Assembly: GCA_911728435.2 (NCBI GenBank)
Contig: OU452198.1
Span: forward strand, 8,776,001 to 8,840,000
DNA length: 64,000 nt
Direction: 5' to 3'
From: Apoderus coryli
Lineage: Eukaryota > Arthropoda > Insecta > Coleoptera > Attelabidae
Positions 20,698-30,489 of this stretch are shown one piece after another (the first letter of the stretch is position 1; every line of letters begins with the position of its first letter). The notes beneath the pieces were generated by a model. That model searched no databases. It saw nothing but the letters and a program-made list of their open reading frames with translations, and was not told the DNA's origin. Position numbers and translations under genes: made by a program.

Positions 20698-23600
20698 ATG
20701 TGGATAATACTCGAAGTGGTGATAGCCTTAGTGGCGATTATAGTATCAGTGATACTTTATCTGCGCCATCAAAAGAACTACTGGAGAAATAGGGGTGTTC
20801 CTCAAATAGATGCAGTTATGCTAGGAAATTTGGATATAAGCGGACATACCACCGTTCAAGTTACTGAATCTTACAAGCATTTCAGACAACATGGATTTGA
20901 TTATGGTGGCATATATATGCTTCACAAACCAGTATTAATACCAGTTGGTGTAGACTTCCTAAAAACGATTATGGTAAAAGACTTTGAATACTTTATGAAC
21001 CATCGAGAAGGCAGTGCAAACGAATACGATCCACTGACGTTGAATTTATTTAGTTTAGAAGATGAGAAATGGAAATCCCTAAGAGCTAAGCTTACACCAA
21101 CATTTACATCTGGAAAAATGAAAATGATGTTCCACACATTTCTTAAATGTACTCTAAATTTTAAAGAAAAACTGGAAAAGTTTGCTGAAAATGATTCAGA
21201 AGTTGATATTAAGGATATTTTAGGTCGATTTACCACGGATATTATAGGCAGTTGCGCATTTGGTGTTGATTGTAATAGCCTAGAAGATCCAAATTCAGAA
21301 TTTCGTCTATGGGGGAAAAAAGTGTTTGAGCCCAACGCAACACAAATAATAAAAATATTGTTTATAAGTCTATGCCCAAAAATAATTTTGCGGTTCCTGA
21401 AAATTAAATTATTTCCTCCTGGAACACAAGATTTTTTCATGAAAACCGTCAAAGAAGTTATCGATTATCGTGAGCAAAATAATATATACCGCAAAGATTT
21501 CATGCATTTATTGTTACAACTTAAGAATCTTGGAAAAGTCAGTGATGACGAAAAAATTAAGGACGATTCCAATACTAATATTAAACCATTTTTAAACATG
21601 GATGAAATAACAGCACAGTGTTTTGTATTCTTTCTTGCTGGCTTTGAAACATCATCAACAGCAATGACTTTTGCACTGTATGAGTTAGCCACTCATCAGG
21701 ATTTGCAAGACAAATTAAGAACTGAAATTGCGAAAGTTCTGGAAAAGCACGATAACAATATTTCATATGAATCTGTCCAGGAAATAAAATATTTAGAACA
21801 AGTCATTTATGGTTAGTATGGTTTAAATATAGCATTGAAACAAACAGACGTTTCATTCGAAAGAAGTAGTCTATATTGAAGTAGAGTGAGCGTTATTGAG
21901 GACAAATAAAAAGTCAACGTCCACGAAATAAAATCAATATATTGCTCTAGGAGCGGACATCAAACCATATATGTTTCGGGGCATCAATCCCCATCATCAG
22001 TGGTCGAATAATCTTAAAAAAACAAAGGTGCATAGCACATGAACGATCAACGTTGACAACGAGAGAAACGTCTTAATGTCTGGAACAAGAACGCACAATC
22101 ATGCATTGTTGTAACATCTATGGTATAAAGAGATGTTTTTTGTTTTCACGAAATGGTAGTTCTTGAATTATACCATAGGCATAGTTACGAATTGCTTGTT
22201 ACATAAAGTAACAAGACTTTTAGTTATGTAGGAAATTTGTTTCACACTACCATGCTTTCACCAGACGGGCCGTTTCGTAGATCCACAACTCATGAGTGGT
22301 GAAAGCATGGTAGTGTGAAACAAATTTTCTACATAACTAAAAGTCTTGTTACTGTATGTAACAAGCAATTCGTAAATAAGGCCTCCCGCTAGAGAAGTCG
22401 GGCACATCTAGTGTTGGCAATAGGATATAATGGATTCGTTACTTCTTGTCCGGCCATCGTTTGTGAGCTGTGTTTCACCGGGCATATTGCCTGCTCACGC
22501 TAGATGTCGCCAAAAACGTTTCTTTATACCATAGTTATTACAACAATGCATGATTGTGCGTTCTTATTTCAGACATTAATACGTTTCTCTCGTTGTCAAC
22601 GTTGATCGTTCATGCAGCTTTGGTTTTTAAGACTATTCGACCACTGATGATGGGGATTGATGCCCCGAAACATGTATGGTTTGATGTCCGCTCCTAGAGC
22701 TCTATATATTAATTTTATTTCGTGGAGGTTGACTTTTTATTTTTCCTCAAAAACAGACGTTTGTTTTATATTGGGTTCATATAAAATTAGCAGATCAGGC
22801 ACCACCAGATTAAATAGATTTATATGACCTAATAAGGCTGAAATAAAATTTCCCAAAATAATTGATGACAAAATCCTTTATATCAAACCGTTTTTTGCAG
22901 AAAGTTTACGAAAATACCCACCAATTGGTGCTATAACTCGTACATGTAGCAAGGACTATAAAATTAGAGACACAAATACTGTTATTGAAAAGGGTACGAT
23001 AGCTTTTATTCCCGTAATGGGAATACATATGGATGAGGAATACTATCCCAATCCCGAGAAGTTTCATCCAGATAGGTTTACAGAAGAAAACAAAGCCACC
23101 AGACCAGCGTTTGCCTTTTTACCTTTTGGAGAAGGACCAAGGCTTTGTATTGGTAAGTTCAAGAAAGCAGCAATAATAGTTGGGGACAGGCTGTTAATCG
23201 ATTTTATAAAACTCTTGCTCAACTAATACTTTACTTGTTTTTTTCTGAAATAATCCATTACGACGAGGAGCGGGATGTATTTACAAATCAAAGACGTCTA
23301 CTCCACAAAATGTTTTTATATTCATGTTCAATTCAGCCAAACATGTTCTGAAATTTACTGTATCTTCTTCAGTGGCATTAATAAGCTTTACAAAGAATCT
23401 CTTTTAGTGTCTAAGTTGTAATATGTAATATGAATAAACATGAATACATACTAGAATATACAAAAGAAATTCAGAGTCAAGCAGTTAGATAATGCTGACA
23501 AAACCACTTACCATTTTGTGAAAAACTATTTATTATGTAGGTGTAATATTAAACAGCATATTTTTATACAGTTTTCATTTTCAGGATTACGATTTGGATT

Positions 23601-23748
23601 GCTTCAGAGCAAAGTGGGTTTGATGACGATCATCAGAAACTATAAGATTACGCTTAGTCCAAGAACTAAGTTACCATTGGAATTTGATACAAACGCGTTT
23701 GTTACAGTGGCTAAAGGTGATATCTGGCTCAAAATTACCAAAATTTAA
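20698..23748 (+). CDS. Cytochrome P450, CYP6-like, copy 1
   Basis: Exons 20698-21811, 22901-23152 and 23585-23748 (509 residues), with GT-AG introns in phase 1. Features: N-terminal membrane anchor (residues 2-22), basic hinge (YWRNRGVP), C-helix W125xxxR129, I-helix AGFETSS (314-320), K-helix ESLR (372-375), PDRF (428-431) and the heme loop FGEGPRLCIG with Cys454. It is a microsomal clan-3 monooxygenase, probably used in xenobiotic or plant-compound oxidation; the substrate is unknown. Subfamily cannot be assigned without a search. The aromatic region before PDRF has Met415 (HMD) where copy 2 and most relatives have Arg. Intron 1 contains a hammerhead foldback element and intron 2 another ribozyme relic. 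Full length and apparently functional. Confidence 0.93.
21962..22008 (-). ncRNA. Hammerhead-ribozyme motif, left arm
   Basis: On minus: ACCA, CTGATGA (22000-21994), T, GGGG-loop-CCCC, GAAA (21977-21974), CATATA, TGGT. Stem I ACCA/TGGT is intact; the cleavage triplet is AUA. Confidence 0.6.
22640..22682 (+). ncRNA. Hammerhead-ribozyme motif, right arm
   Basis: ACCA (22640-22643), CTGATGA (22644-22650), T, GGGG-ATTGATG-CCCC stem II, GAAA (22667-22670), CATGTA with GUA cleavage triplet, then TGGT (22677-22680) closing stem I. Faces the left-arm motif head to head. Confidence 0.65.
23230..23510 (-). mobile_element. Hammerhead-element fragment in P450 copy 1 intron 2
   Basis: Minus-strand copy of the TTTTGTGGAGTAGAC family (23312-23290) with a decayed ribozyme at 23378-23332: GCCA, CTGAAGA (23372-23366), long stem II, GAAC instead of GAAA, AUGUU, TGGC. 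Absent from copy 2 intron 2, which instead holds a piggyBac. Confidence 0.5.
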
Positions 23749-23887
23749 GCTGTAATAATGTAAATTTAAGTTATATAATTTAAGTAGATATCATGCAGTA
23801 TTTTAAGAAATACTGAAAACTAAAAAATTAAATTAATATCAAATCAATATCAAAATAAACACAAATATATTGCTCATTTGTCAATCA

Positions 23888-23928
23888 GTCATACATGTTT
23901 CGAGGTACTACCTCATCATCAGTGACAT
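23888..23928 (-). ncRNA. Hammerhead-ribozyme motif
   Basis: On minus: GTCA, CTGATGA (23922-23916), T, GAGGT-AGT-ACCTC stem II, GAAA (23901-23898), CATGTA, TGAC. Stem I GTCA/TGAC and stem II are perfect. Confidence 0.65.
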
Positions 23929-24023
23929 TAAGTTTGTGAATGTTATCCGTTATTAAAATTTACAATGTTAATTATGTTCTAACTAAAAGTAAATTTTAAT
24001 AACGGATAACATTCACAAACTTA

Positions 24024-24068
24024 ATATCACTGATGATGAGGTAGTACCGCGAAACATGTATGACTGAT
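24024..24068 (+). ncRNA. Hammerhead-ribozyme motif
   Basis: ATCA, CTGATGA (24030-24036), T, GAGGTAGTACCGC stem II with one changed base, GAAA (24051-24054), CATGTA, TGAC. Slightly decayed partner of 23928-23888. Confidence 0.6.
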
Positions 24069-24252
24069 TGACAAATCAGCAATATATTTGTGTTTATTTT
24101 GTGGAGCAGACGCAGTTTTATTGATGATTAATCATCGCTCCTCTTTGAAATGGATTACCTTACTAAATATAAAATTAATAAAAGAATTGCTTGTTACATA
24201 AAGCAACAAGACTTTAAGTTATGTTGGAAATTTGTTTCACACTACCAAGCTT

Positions 24253-24298
24253 TCACCAGACGGCCGTTTCGTTGATCCACGACTCATCAGTGGTGATC
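24253..24298 (-). ncRNA. Hammerhead ribozyme, near-canonical
   Basis: On minus: TCACCA (stem I), CTGATGA (24290-24284), G, stem II with one C-A mismatch, GAAA (24270-24267), C-GGCC-GTC, TGGTGA. Six-pair stem I and GUC cleavage triplet at 24261-24259. Confidence 0.75.
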
Positions 24299-24566
24299 GG
24301 CAGGCAGTGTGAAGTCTTGTTGCTTTATGTAACAAGCAATTCTTAAATAAAGCCTCCCTGCTAGGGGATTCGGGCGCATCTAGTGTTGGCAATAGGATAT
24401 AATGGAGTTGTTACTTCTTCTCCGGCCATCGTTTGTGAACTGTGTTTCACCCGGCATATTGCCTGTTCACGCTAGGTGTCGCCAAAAACATCTCTCTCTC
24501 AATCAATTCTCTTGCTAGTATAAGCTCTTTGTAAATGTTGGGAATTTGGGTCACACTGCCTGCCGA

Positions 24567-24610
24567 TCACCACTGATGAGTCGTGGATCGACGAAACGGC
24601 CGTCTGGTGA
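24567..24610 (+). ncRNA. Hammerhead ribozyme, canonical type I
   Basis: TCACCA (24567-24572), CTGATGA (24573-24579), GTCG-TGGAT-CGAC stem II, GAAA (24593-24596), C-GGCC-G minimal stem III, GTC (24602-24604), TGGTGA (24605-24610). All invariant core bases and all three stems are present; predicted self-cleavage after 24604. The best ribozyme in the window. Confidence 0.9.
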
Positions 24611-24949
24611 AAGCATGGTAGTGTGAAACAAATTTCCAACATAACTTAAAGTCTTGTTGCTTTATGTAACAAGCAATTCTTAAATAAAGCCTCCCTGCTA
24701 GGGGATTCGGGCGCGTCTAGTGTTGGCAATAGGATATAATGGAGTTGTTACTTCTTGTCCGGCCATCGTTTGTGAACTGTGTTTCACCCGGCCTGTTCAC
24801 GCTAGGTGTCGCCAAAAACATCTCTCTCTCTCATAAAATTAATAGTTATTTAATAATAATAATAATAATAACTGGTGTAAATATTATTTTTTATTAACTC
24901 AACTTAATTTTAACAAGATGATGTGTATACATGTTATATACGGTTCGTT

Positions 24950-24993
24950 AAGCCACTGATGATGGACACGTAGTTCGAAATATGTCTGGCAGC
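24950..24993 (+). ncRNA. Hammerhead-ribozyme motif
   Basis: GCCA (24952-24955), CTGATGA (24956-24962), T, GGAC-ACGTA-GTTC stem II, GAAA (24977-24980), TATGTC with GUC, TGGC (24987-24990). Stem I GCCA/TGGC differs from ACCA/TGGT of other copies by a compensatory pair. Confidence 0.65.
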
Positions 24994-25084
24994 ACTTAGT
25001 AAAGGTTTCAACATATACCGGGTGTCCTACCGGGAAGGGATTCGATCGATTATGGAGAAACTACACTGTGGAACAATCTGAGAA

Positions 25085-26040
25085 TCTAGTGTAGTACGTA
25101 GGTCGATGGGACCAATTCGGCTAAAATGTTTTCAAGAATACTTATATAGCGATTTTCCAACTTTTCGATACCACTTTTCTAGTACAATTTCTTTTTCTCG
25201 TCAACATAGAACTCAGTCTCAGCGATTACTTCGTTATTGGACTTAAATTTCTTTCCAGCAAGCATTCTCTTGACATCTGAGAACAGGAAAAAGTCGCTGG
25301 GGAATAAATTTGAAGCATACGGTGGGTGGGCAGACTTGTGTAGTAATCGAATACTCGGTATTCTGAATCCTATTCAGAATACATTTGGCTGGTATTCGAT
25401 TACTATTGAAATACATTATGTACTTGGTATTTAATATTCGACTGAATACATTTTTGTCAGTATATGGTATTCTGGATTCTGAATACCAGTACTTATACCG
25501 TTAATGTGCTAGTGTGCTCTAATAAATCTCCAATGTACCAAAGTATTTTATTTTAATTTTTATTTACTATGAGTAGGTACTAACTAGATACTAGTTTTAA
25601 CAAATAAAAATGAAATAATGTTTTTTCATCAAACAATTATTTTGTCTAACTGCACTGTGATACTGTGTATCAAACAAAAAATGTTATTTTTAATTTTAAT
25701 TTAGTTACTAAAGTATTTTAATTTTTTTATATATTTTTATAGCTTAAGTATGTAAATAAAAATCATGCATAAAGTGGCATATGTTTTTATTACTTGGAAT
25801 TTTCAAAAATTATTCATATATTTAAATGAATCCAGGTATTCGAATACAGCGATATTTCTTTTTTCGAATCATGTGTATTCGAATATACTATTCAGGATTC
25901 GTATTCGTATACCAGATTTCAGTATTCGACCCAACACTGTGGCATACCAAATGTTCGTGTAAAATGGTAAAAACACTACCATCTGTTCCAATGTCAGCTA
26001 GATCGTCCACCTCCAATTTGCGATCGTTCATAACCAATTT
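25085..26040 (-). pseudogene. Mariner transposase fragments split by a hAT-like insertion
   Basis: The C-terminal part on minus (25335-25085) contains HPPYASNLFPSDFFLF and DVKRMLAGKKFKSNNEV. The N-terminal part (26040-25945) contains MNDRKLEVDDLADIG and GSVFTILHEHL. Both match the mariner at 10750-11850. The middle, with two catalytic Asp residues, is lost. Between them lies 25338-25944, an AT-rich stretch full of GTATTCGAATAC-type words ending CGACCCAACACTG. That end is typical of insect hAT MITEs (CAGTGTTGGGTCG when reversed), though its left end and TSD are unclear. Confidence 0.65.
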
Positions 26041-28270
26041 GAGAATTCTTTTTGAAAGTACATTAAAACAACAAATAGTTCAACATTTTGAGGATAATTT
26101 CTTATATTTGCCTGACCAATATGGTTTTAGAGCAGGAAGATCGACGGTTGGTGCTGTAACAAAACTGATCGACAAAATAATTCAGCGGTTTGAGGGGAGA
26201 TAATATGTTGAAACGGTTTTCTGTGACCTACCGAAAGCTTTTGATTGTGTGTCACACGAGGTTCTTCTTCTTCAGAAAATATTTTGTTATAACTTTAGTA
26301 ATGATTTAGAATGTGATGTTATTTTTGTTAGATGCGTATAGATATTTAGTAATGACTCACGATTTTTAATACATCATATCTCAAGAACACACAGAATTTC
26401 GTTGAACTGGACAGGAAATCAGATTTTAGGGTTACGCAACATGGAGTGCCACAGGGGTCTGTTTTGGGTCCAACTCTCTTTCTATTGCACATAAACGATG
26501 TTGAAGTGGGGCCTGGAGGAGAACTTCTGCTTTTTGCCGATGGCACTTCACTAACAGTTCCAACTAAATATCTTGCGATTTTAGAGCAAAGTCCGTTTTT
26601 GGCAAACGATAGCGCAAACGAATGGTGAAAACAAACAAACATAACTAAATGAAAAGAAAACAAAGACATGCATTTTTACATTTAAAAATTTGTCTGGTAT
26701 TGCTGAGAGCAGTTCTGTTGATTATCTGGGTTTCCACCTGGACCAGACGCCCACGTGGCAACACCATATTGAAAAGCTATCGAAAAAACTCACAACAAAC
26801 ATATATTTAATTAGAAGAATAGCTAAACTGGTTCCAGATGATGCCATTATGATGGCCTACCACTCACTGTTTTTATCGCATTGTCATTATGGGCTTTTGC
26901 TGTGGGGTCATTCTGCTCACAGTGACTGAATTTTTGCATCGCAAAGAAGGGTCCTTAGAATAATATTTGGTTTGGGATATCGCAAGGATGTAGGGCAAAT
27001 TTTTATTAATAAAAAACTATTGACCTTGCAGGTACTTTACGTTTACAAGTGTACTAATATACATATAAAGTTTTTAAGAATTAAACATAGTAGGTATAGT
27101 AAGAATTATTGTGGGTCTTTTTTGTGTAACAAGTTCCCCAAGCTGTAAGAAATCTGTCACAAAAGCAATTTGAAAAGAGGGTGTTCAATTTTCTTGTTGA
27201 CATACCTCTCCAGTCTGTGAACGAGTCCTTGATGCTTGACTTGCAAGCCAAGGACTTTTCTGGGTAATTGTAATTTTAATCTTGGTTTTAACTTTGACTT
27301 GTATTGTGGTGCGTGATAAAGAATAATTATTTGACATTAGTACTGATTATTATGTGAATTATGTTTGGTTTGACGTTGTTCATTGTTTTATGAAAGACAT
27401 AGGCACAATTTGTGATGAATTAAGGTCATCTAATCATGAATAAAACCTAAATTGTAATTTTTCGAAAACACCTTATTTACAAAGATACAGGGTGTTAAAG
27501 ATGACTGCCTGAGGACGATTTTTTTGAAATATTTTCGAAACGAGTAAATAAGAATTAACCAAATGTAGCATATTTATTCACCTAGTTAAATGTCGTAAAC
27601 TGACATGGAATTGAATAAAAAAGGATGACCATAGGCGGGTAAACGGGGGGCCCCTTGCCTTAATTATAACCTAACTTTTTTTCCTTGTGATTTGTATTCA
27701 TTTTGTGTCAAAAATGTGTTAATATAAAGTTGTCTACATAAAAACTTCTTCTTTTTTCTCGAAAAACTTAAAGATTTTCGAGAAATTCGAGGTTGAAAAT
27801 TTTTTTTACCTTTAAGTTTTTCGAGAAAAAAAGAAGTATGCCTTTTTTATGTAGAAAACTTTATTTTATCACATTTTTGACACAAAATGAATACAAATCA
27901 CAAGGAAAAAAGTTAGGTTATAAGTAAGGCAAGGGTCCCCCCCGTTTACCCGCCTATCAGTTTATGACATTTAACTAGGTGAATAAATATGCTACATTTA
28001 GTTAATTCATCTTTACTCGTTTCGAAAATATTTAAAAAAAATCGTCCTCAGGCAGTTATCTTTGACACCCTGTATGTTTGTAAATAAGGACTTTTCGAAA
28101 AATTACAATTTAGGTTTTTTTCATGATTAGATGTCTCCAATTCGCTCACAAATGTTGGCCATGTCTTTCTGAAACACCCTGTTAATACATGTTTTTCTAT
28201 AGCTTCGTTCTTTGCTCTGTAACTGGTATTAGGTGTACTGTTGAGCAATAAAGCATTATTATTATTATTT
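26041..28270 (+). pseudogene. Jockey/CR1-group LINE, 5'-truncated, split by a palindrome
   Basis: RT pieces in order: QYGFRAGRSTVGAV, CDLPKAFDCVSHEV, GVPQGSVLGPTLFLLHIND (26440-26500), LLLFADGTSL (FADD mutated to FADG), SSVDYLGFHLDQTPTWQ, and the C-terminal IRRIAKLVPDDAIMMAYHSL. Several stops and frameshifts. The 3' UTR ends at GAGCAATAAAGC plus an ATT repeat near 28250-28268. A ~790-bp palindrome (27390-28182) was inserted into the 3' UTR. Confidence 0.75.
27390..28182. mobile_element. Long foldback (palindromic) DNA element
   Basis: Two arms of roughly 350-390 bp pair across a centre near 27790 (GAAAAACTTAAAGATTTTCG). Inside it an inner element 27488-28072 has TA-flanked CAGGGTGT ends; the outer right end is CAGGGTGTTTC at 28182-28172. 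The palindrome suggests one foldback element, or a nested pair of Tc1/mariner-superfamily MITEs. Confidence 0.65.
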
Positions 28271-28460
28271 GAGTAAACCGAGACCTCTAGCTAGACAAAT
28301 ATCCTAACTATATTATTTTGATTTTTTGTACTGTGCGTGCAATACTTTTATTTTTCGCATAATTTTCATATTTTTCTTACGCAATTTAATAACAATATAC
28401 AATTATTAACCAATTGATATCATTTGGATAACTTGACTGTTTCTAATCCTCTCTAAATAA

Positions 28461-28790
28461 TGTTTTATCATGTTACTCGGTTGCCTTAAATAAAAAAAAA
28501 TCGGTTGTGTCTCCCCAAAACTTTCCCGACAAGTTATAATATAATCAAAAGTACCTATACCTGCGTAACGAAACAGAATTTTAATAATAATTATTTTTAT
28601 AATTGTATTATTTTCAATATTTCCAATAAACTAATGTAACAAACTACCTACCTACTTTATTCAAATATTAGAAGAAAAAAAAGATTTTCCAGAGCTGGGA
28701 CTCGAACCCGTAACCTCCGCGGATGAAGCAAAGCCTCTACCCACAACGTCACTACAACTTTAAGAACATTTAATTTGTAATATATATACA
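28461..28790 (-). repeat. tRNA-derived SINE, uninterrupted copy
   Basis: On minus, the tRNA-like head (28757-28690) has a B box GGTTCGAGTCC and an A-box-like GTGGGTAGAGGC. It is followed by TTCTAATATTTGAATAAAG and a body reading GTTTCGTTACGCAGG. The second copy, at 55250-62990, contains the same head-to-body order interrupted by two transposons, and this copy serves as its empty-site reference. Confidence 0.65.
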
Positions 28791-29365
28791 TTCCACCTAC
28801 CTAACTGAAAACTGAAAATTTAAACGCCATTTTCAATTATGGGGGCAAATATCAAAAGAGACCTATCGCCTATCGCTGTAAAACAGATAAATAATGCTTT
28901 AAAATGATGTATCGACCCCTAATTTTTTTTAGCGCGCTCACAATACTTTCCCCTTGCGAGAAAGTAATATACTAGATGAGCGTGCGCAAAATTTTAATTT
29001 GCTTTATAATATATCAAGACGCAATCATGTATATGTTTGGTATTAGTACTTTAAATGTAAAGCGGATAAGTTCATTAGTTATTTATTCTGATACCTATAG
29101 TGATATTTGTGTGTTTCGTATAAACCACTTTTTAATTTAAAGTAAGTAAAGTCGAATTGATGTAATATACGACGGGGGTGTTTTTTTGAATTTAATGTTG
29201 TTGGATTATGTTTCATTTGTTGGATTTTTGTAGTATGTTTAAATTAAATACAGTGTTCATTAGTACTATTGTCCAAAAACATATTTTGCTTACAATATAA
29301 ATAATAATATTATATTGTAGTAGGTATATGCAAGTGGCACGAAAAATAAAATAAATTTACATTTT

Positions 29366-29486
29366 ATGAAAAATAATTTCGTGGCATAGGGGACAATTTT
29401 GTCATTTGACTGGTTTTACCTACACAAGGGATTTTGTTTAATTTAGCAGGGCATTTTGTCCGCTATGCCACGAAATTATTTTTCAT
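29366..29486. mobile_element. 121-bp MITE
   Basis: Terminal inverted repeats begin ATGAAAAATAATTTCGTGGC and match over 24 bp, with GGACAA continuing after one mismatch. The centre is short and non-coding. Lies within repeat R copy 2. Confidence 0.7.
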
Positions 29487-30055
29487 TTATATATTTACGG
29501 ACACAAATTCATTTTAAAATTTAAATTTTATTTGGCTATTCTTAAACAACAAACATAAAAACTAAAATATATCAACATAACAAACATAATCTTAGCAAAC
29601 ATTAAAAAAAAAAAATAAGAAAAGCATGGAAATAAAAATAAGTTTAATATTATAGTTGAAGTCTTCTATTTGCCACATTGTTGAATTGTCTAAGAACTTG
29701 ATCAATATCTAGTCACTCCGTTCTTTGCCTTTGGAAGGCCAAAAATAAACCCGCCATTCTCCCCTGAGTCATTGACATTTTTTGAGGTTTACTGATAGCA
29801 GTTAATGTCGCAAAATCCACTACCTGAGGACCACGGACTATCAAAAGAATAGCAACAAAATGCTGCAGCTACACCTTTAAATTAACGGATAATAATATGT
29901 CCATATCCATTTAACAAAAACAGAACTAAAACTAAACAACAATCAATGCGTAATCGTTACAGGATCACCGCGTACCTCTATTGCCTAAAATAAACATGCC
30001 ACTTGAAGTTGACCAATCAGATTTAAATGCAATTGGCCAACGGAATCCATTATTA

Positions 30056-30489
30056 TTGACGCTACAGACAAATTATTAATATATTAAGGACATCTAAACA
30101 TGAAAATGTATATAAACATCAAAAGCATCCACTTCCTTAGGATATTCATCTTATGAGTAAAATATGCATGCTTGATTAAGTACGACTTTATTGTTATCTT
30201 AGAGAGAGGTTGTTGGACATCGCCCCGAAGCTTGTTATATATAGTTGAGTCGTTGAGTCCATGGTATAATAAAACAAGGTATGATACCAAGGCATCCAAA
30301 ACTGCTGGTCACACTTTACGCATGACGTCATTTAGTGTACATTTCGCCACTATCATTAAAAGTAGAATATATACTTACTCATTATGTATATCATTTTTTA
30401 TTCTTAACCTGTTTAGTATACGTAAAAATGTATATGTATAAGGGAGCACTTGCCTTCTATGCTGCCTGTGACATTCAGAGATCTTGGGA
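30056..30489. other. Stretch without supported feature
   Basis: Contains sequence (30253-30285) resembling 36320-36350 (TTTATTGTACCATG / CATGGTATAATAAAAC, inverted). No coding signal recognised. Confidence 0.35.

Larger units (their letters stand above)
21896..22748. mobile_element. Palindromic hammerhead element in P450 copy 1 intron 1
   Basis: Long inverted arms (21896-22130 and 22520-22748) run from AAAGTCAACGTCCACG through a hammerhead motif to GGTATAA. The same element occupies the same place in copy 2 (41511-42130), so it predates the gene duplication. Copy 1's loop holds a further insertion (22150-22515) of the second ribozyme family described at 24185-24832, with its own inverted arms (TTGCTTGTTACATAAAG). 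Confidence 0.75.
23850..24110. mobile_element. Palindromic hammerhead element after P450 copy 1
   Basis: Near-perfect inverted arms (23850-23975; 23990-24110) beginning AAAATAAACACAAATATATT. Each arm has a ribozyme motif, on minus at 23928-23888 and on plus at 24024-24068. The left arm lies 100 bases after the P450 stop and supplies an AATAAA (23853), possibly the gene's polyadenylation signal. Copy 2 has its own AATAAA at 44813. Confidence 0.7.
24185..24832. mobile_element. Two tandem elements of the second hammerhead family
   Basis: Copies at about 24185-24505 and 24540-24832 share inverted arms (TTGCTTGTTACATAAAGCAA; TTTGTTTCACACTACC) around a ribozyme, then a ~170-bp body (GGCAATAGGATATAATGGAG; CACGCTAGGTGTCGCC) ending CATCTCTCTCTC. 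Other copies: 22150-22515 and a body-only piece at 49570-49737. The shared 3' end with a TC-rich tail suggests retrotransposition. Small non-autonomous Penelope-like elements or retrozyme-like repeats are the best guesses; no encoded protein is present. Confidence 0.6.
28333..30055 (+). repeat. Dispersed repeat R, copy 2, interrupted
   Basis: Colinear with 17810-18290 and with pieces of 20040-20390. The copy is interrupted by a ~510-bp insertion (28456-28971) containing a tRNA-derived SINE and by a 121-bp MITE (29366-29486). 29640-29760 also resembles 48420-48510. Confidence 0.5.

Noticed and set aside
20922..21452. 176-residue minus-strand ORF opposite P450 exon 1 (also 40536-41066)
   Set aside because: It is antisense to conserved P450 coding sequence and is present in both copies only because the sense strand is conserved.
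22255..22300. Further hammerhead motif in P450 copy 1 intron 1 (minus)
   Set aside because: CUGAUGA has changed to CUCAUGA and stem II is broken; counted as a decayed family member, not a ribozyme.
28690..28757. Functional tRNA gene (also 55250-55301 joined to 58716)
   Set aside because: Good B box but the acceptor and D arms do not pair properly and a shared non-tRNA body follows, as expected of a tRNA-derived SINE.
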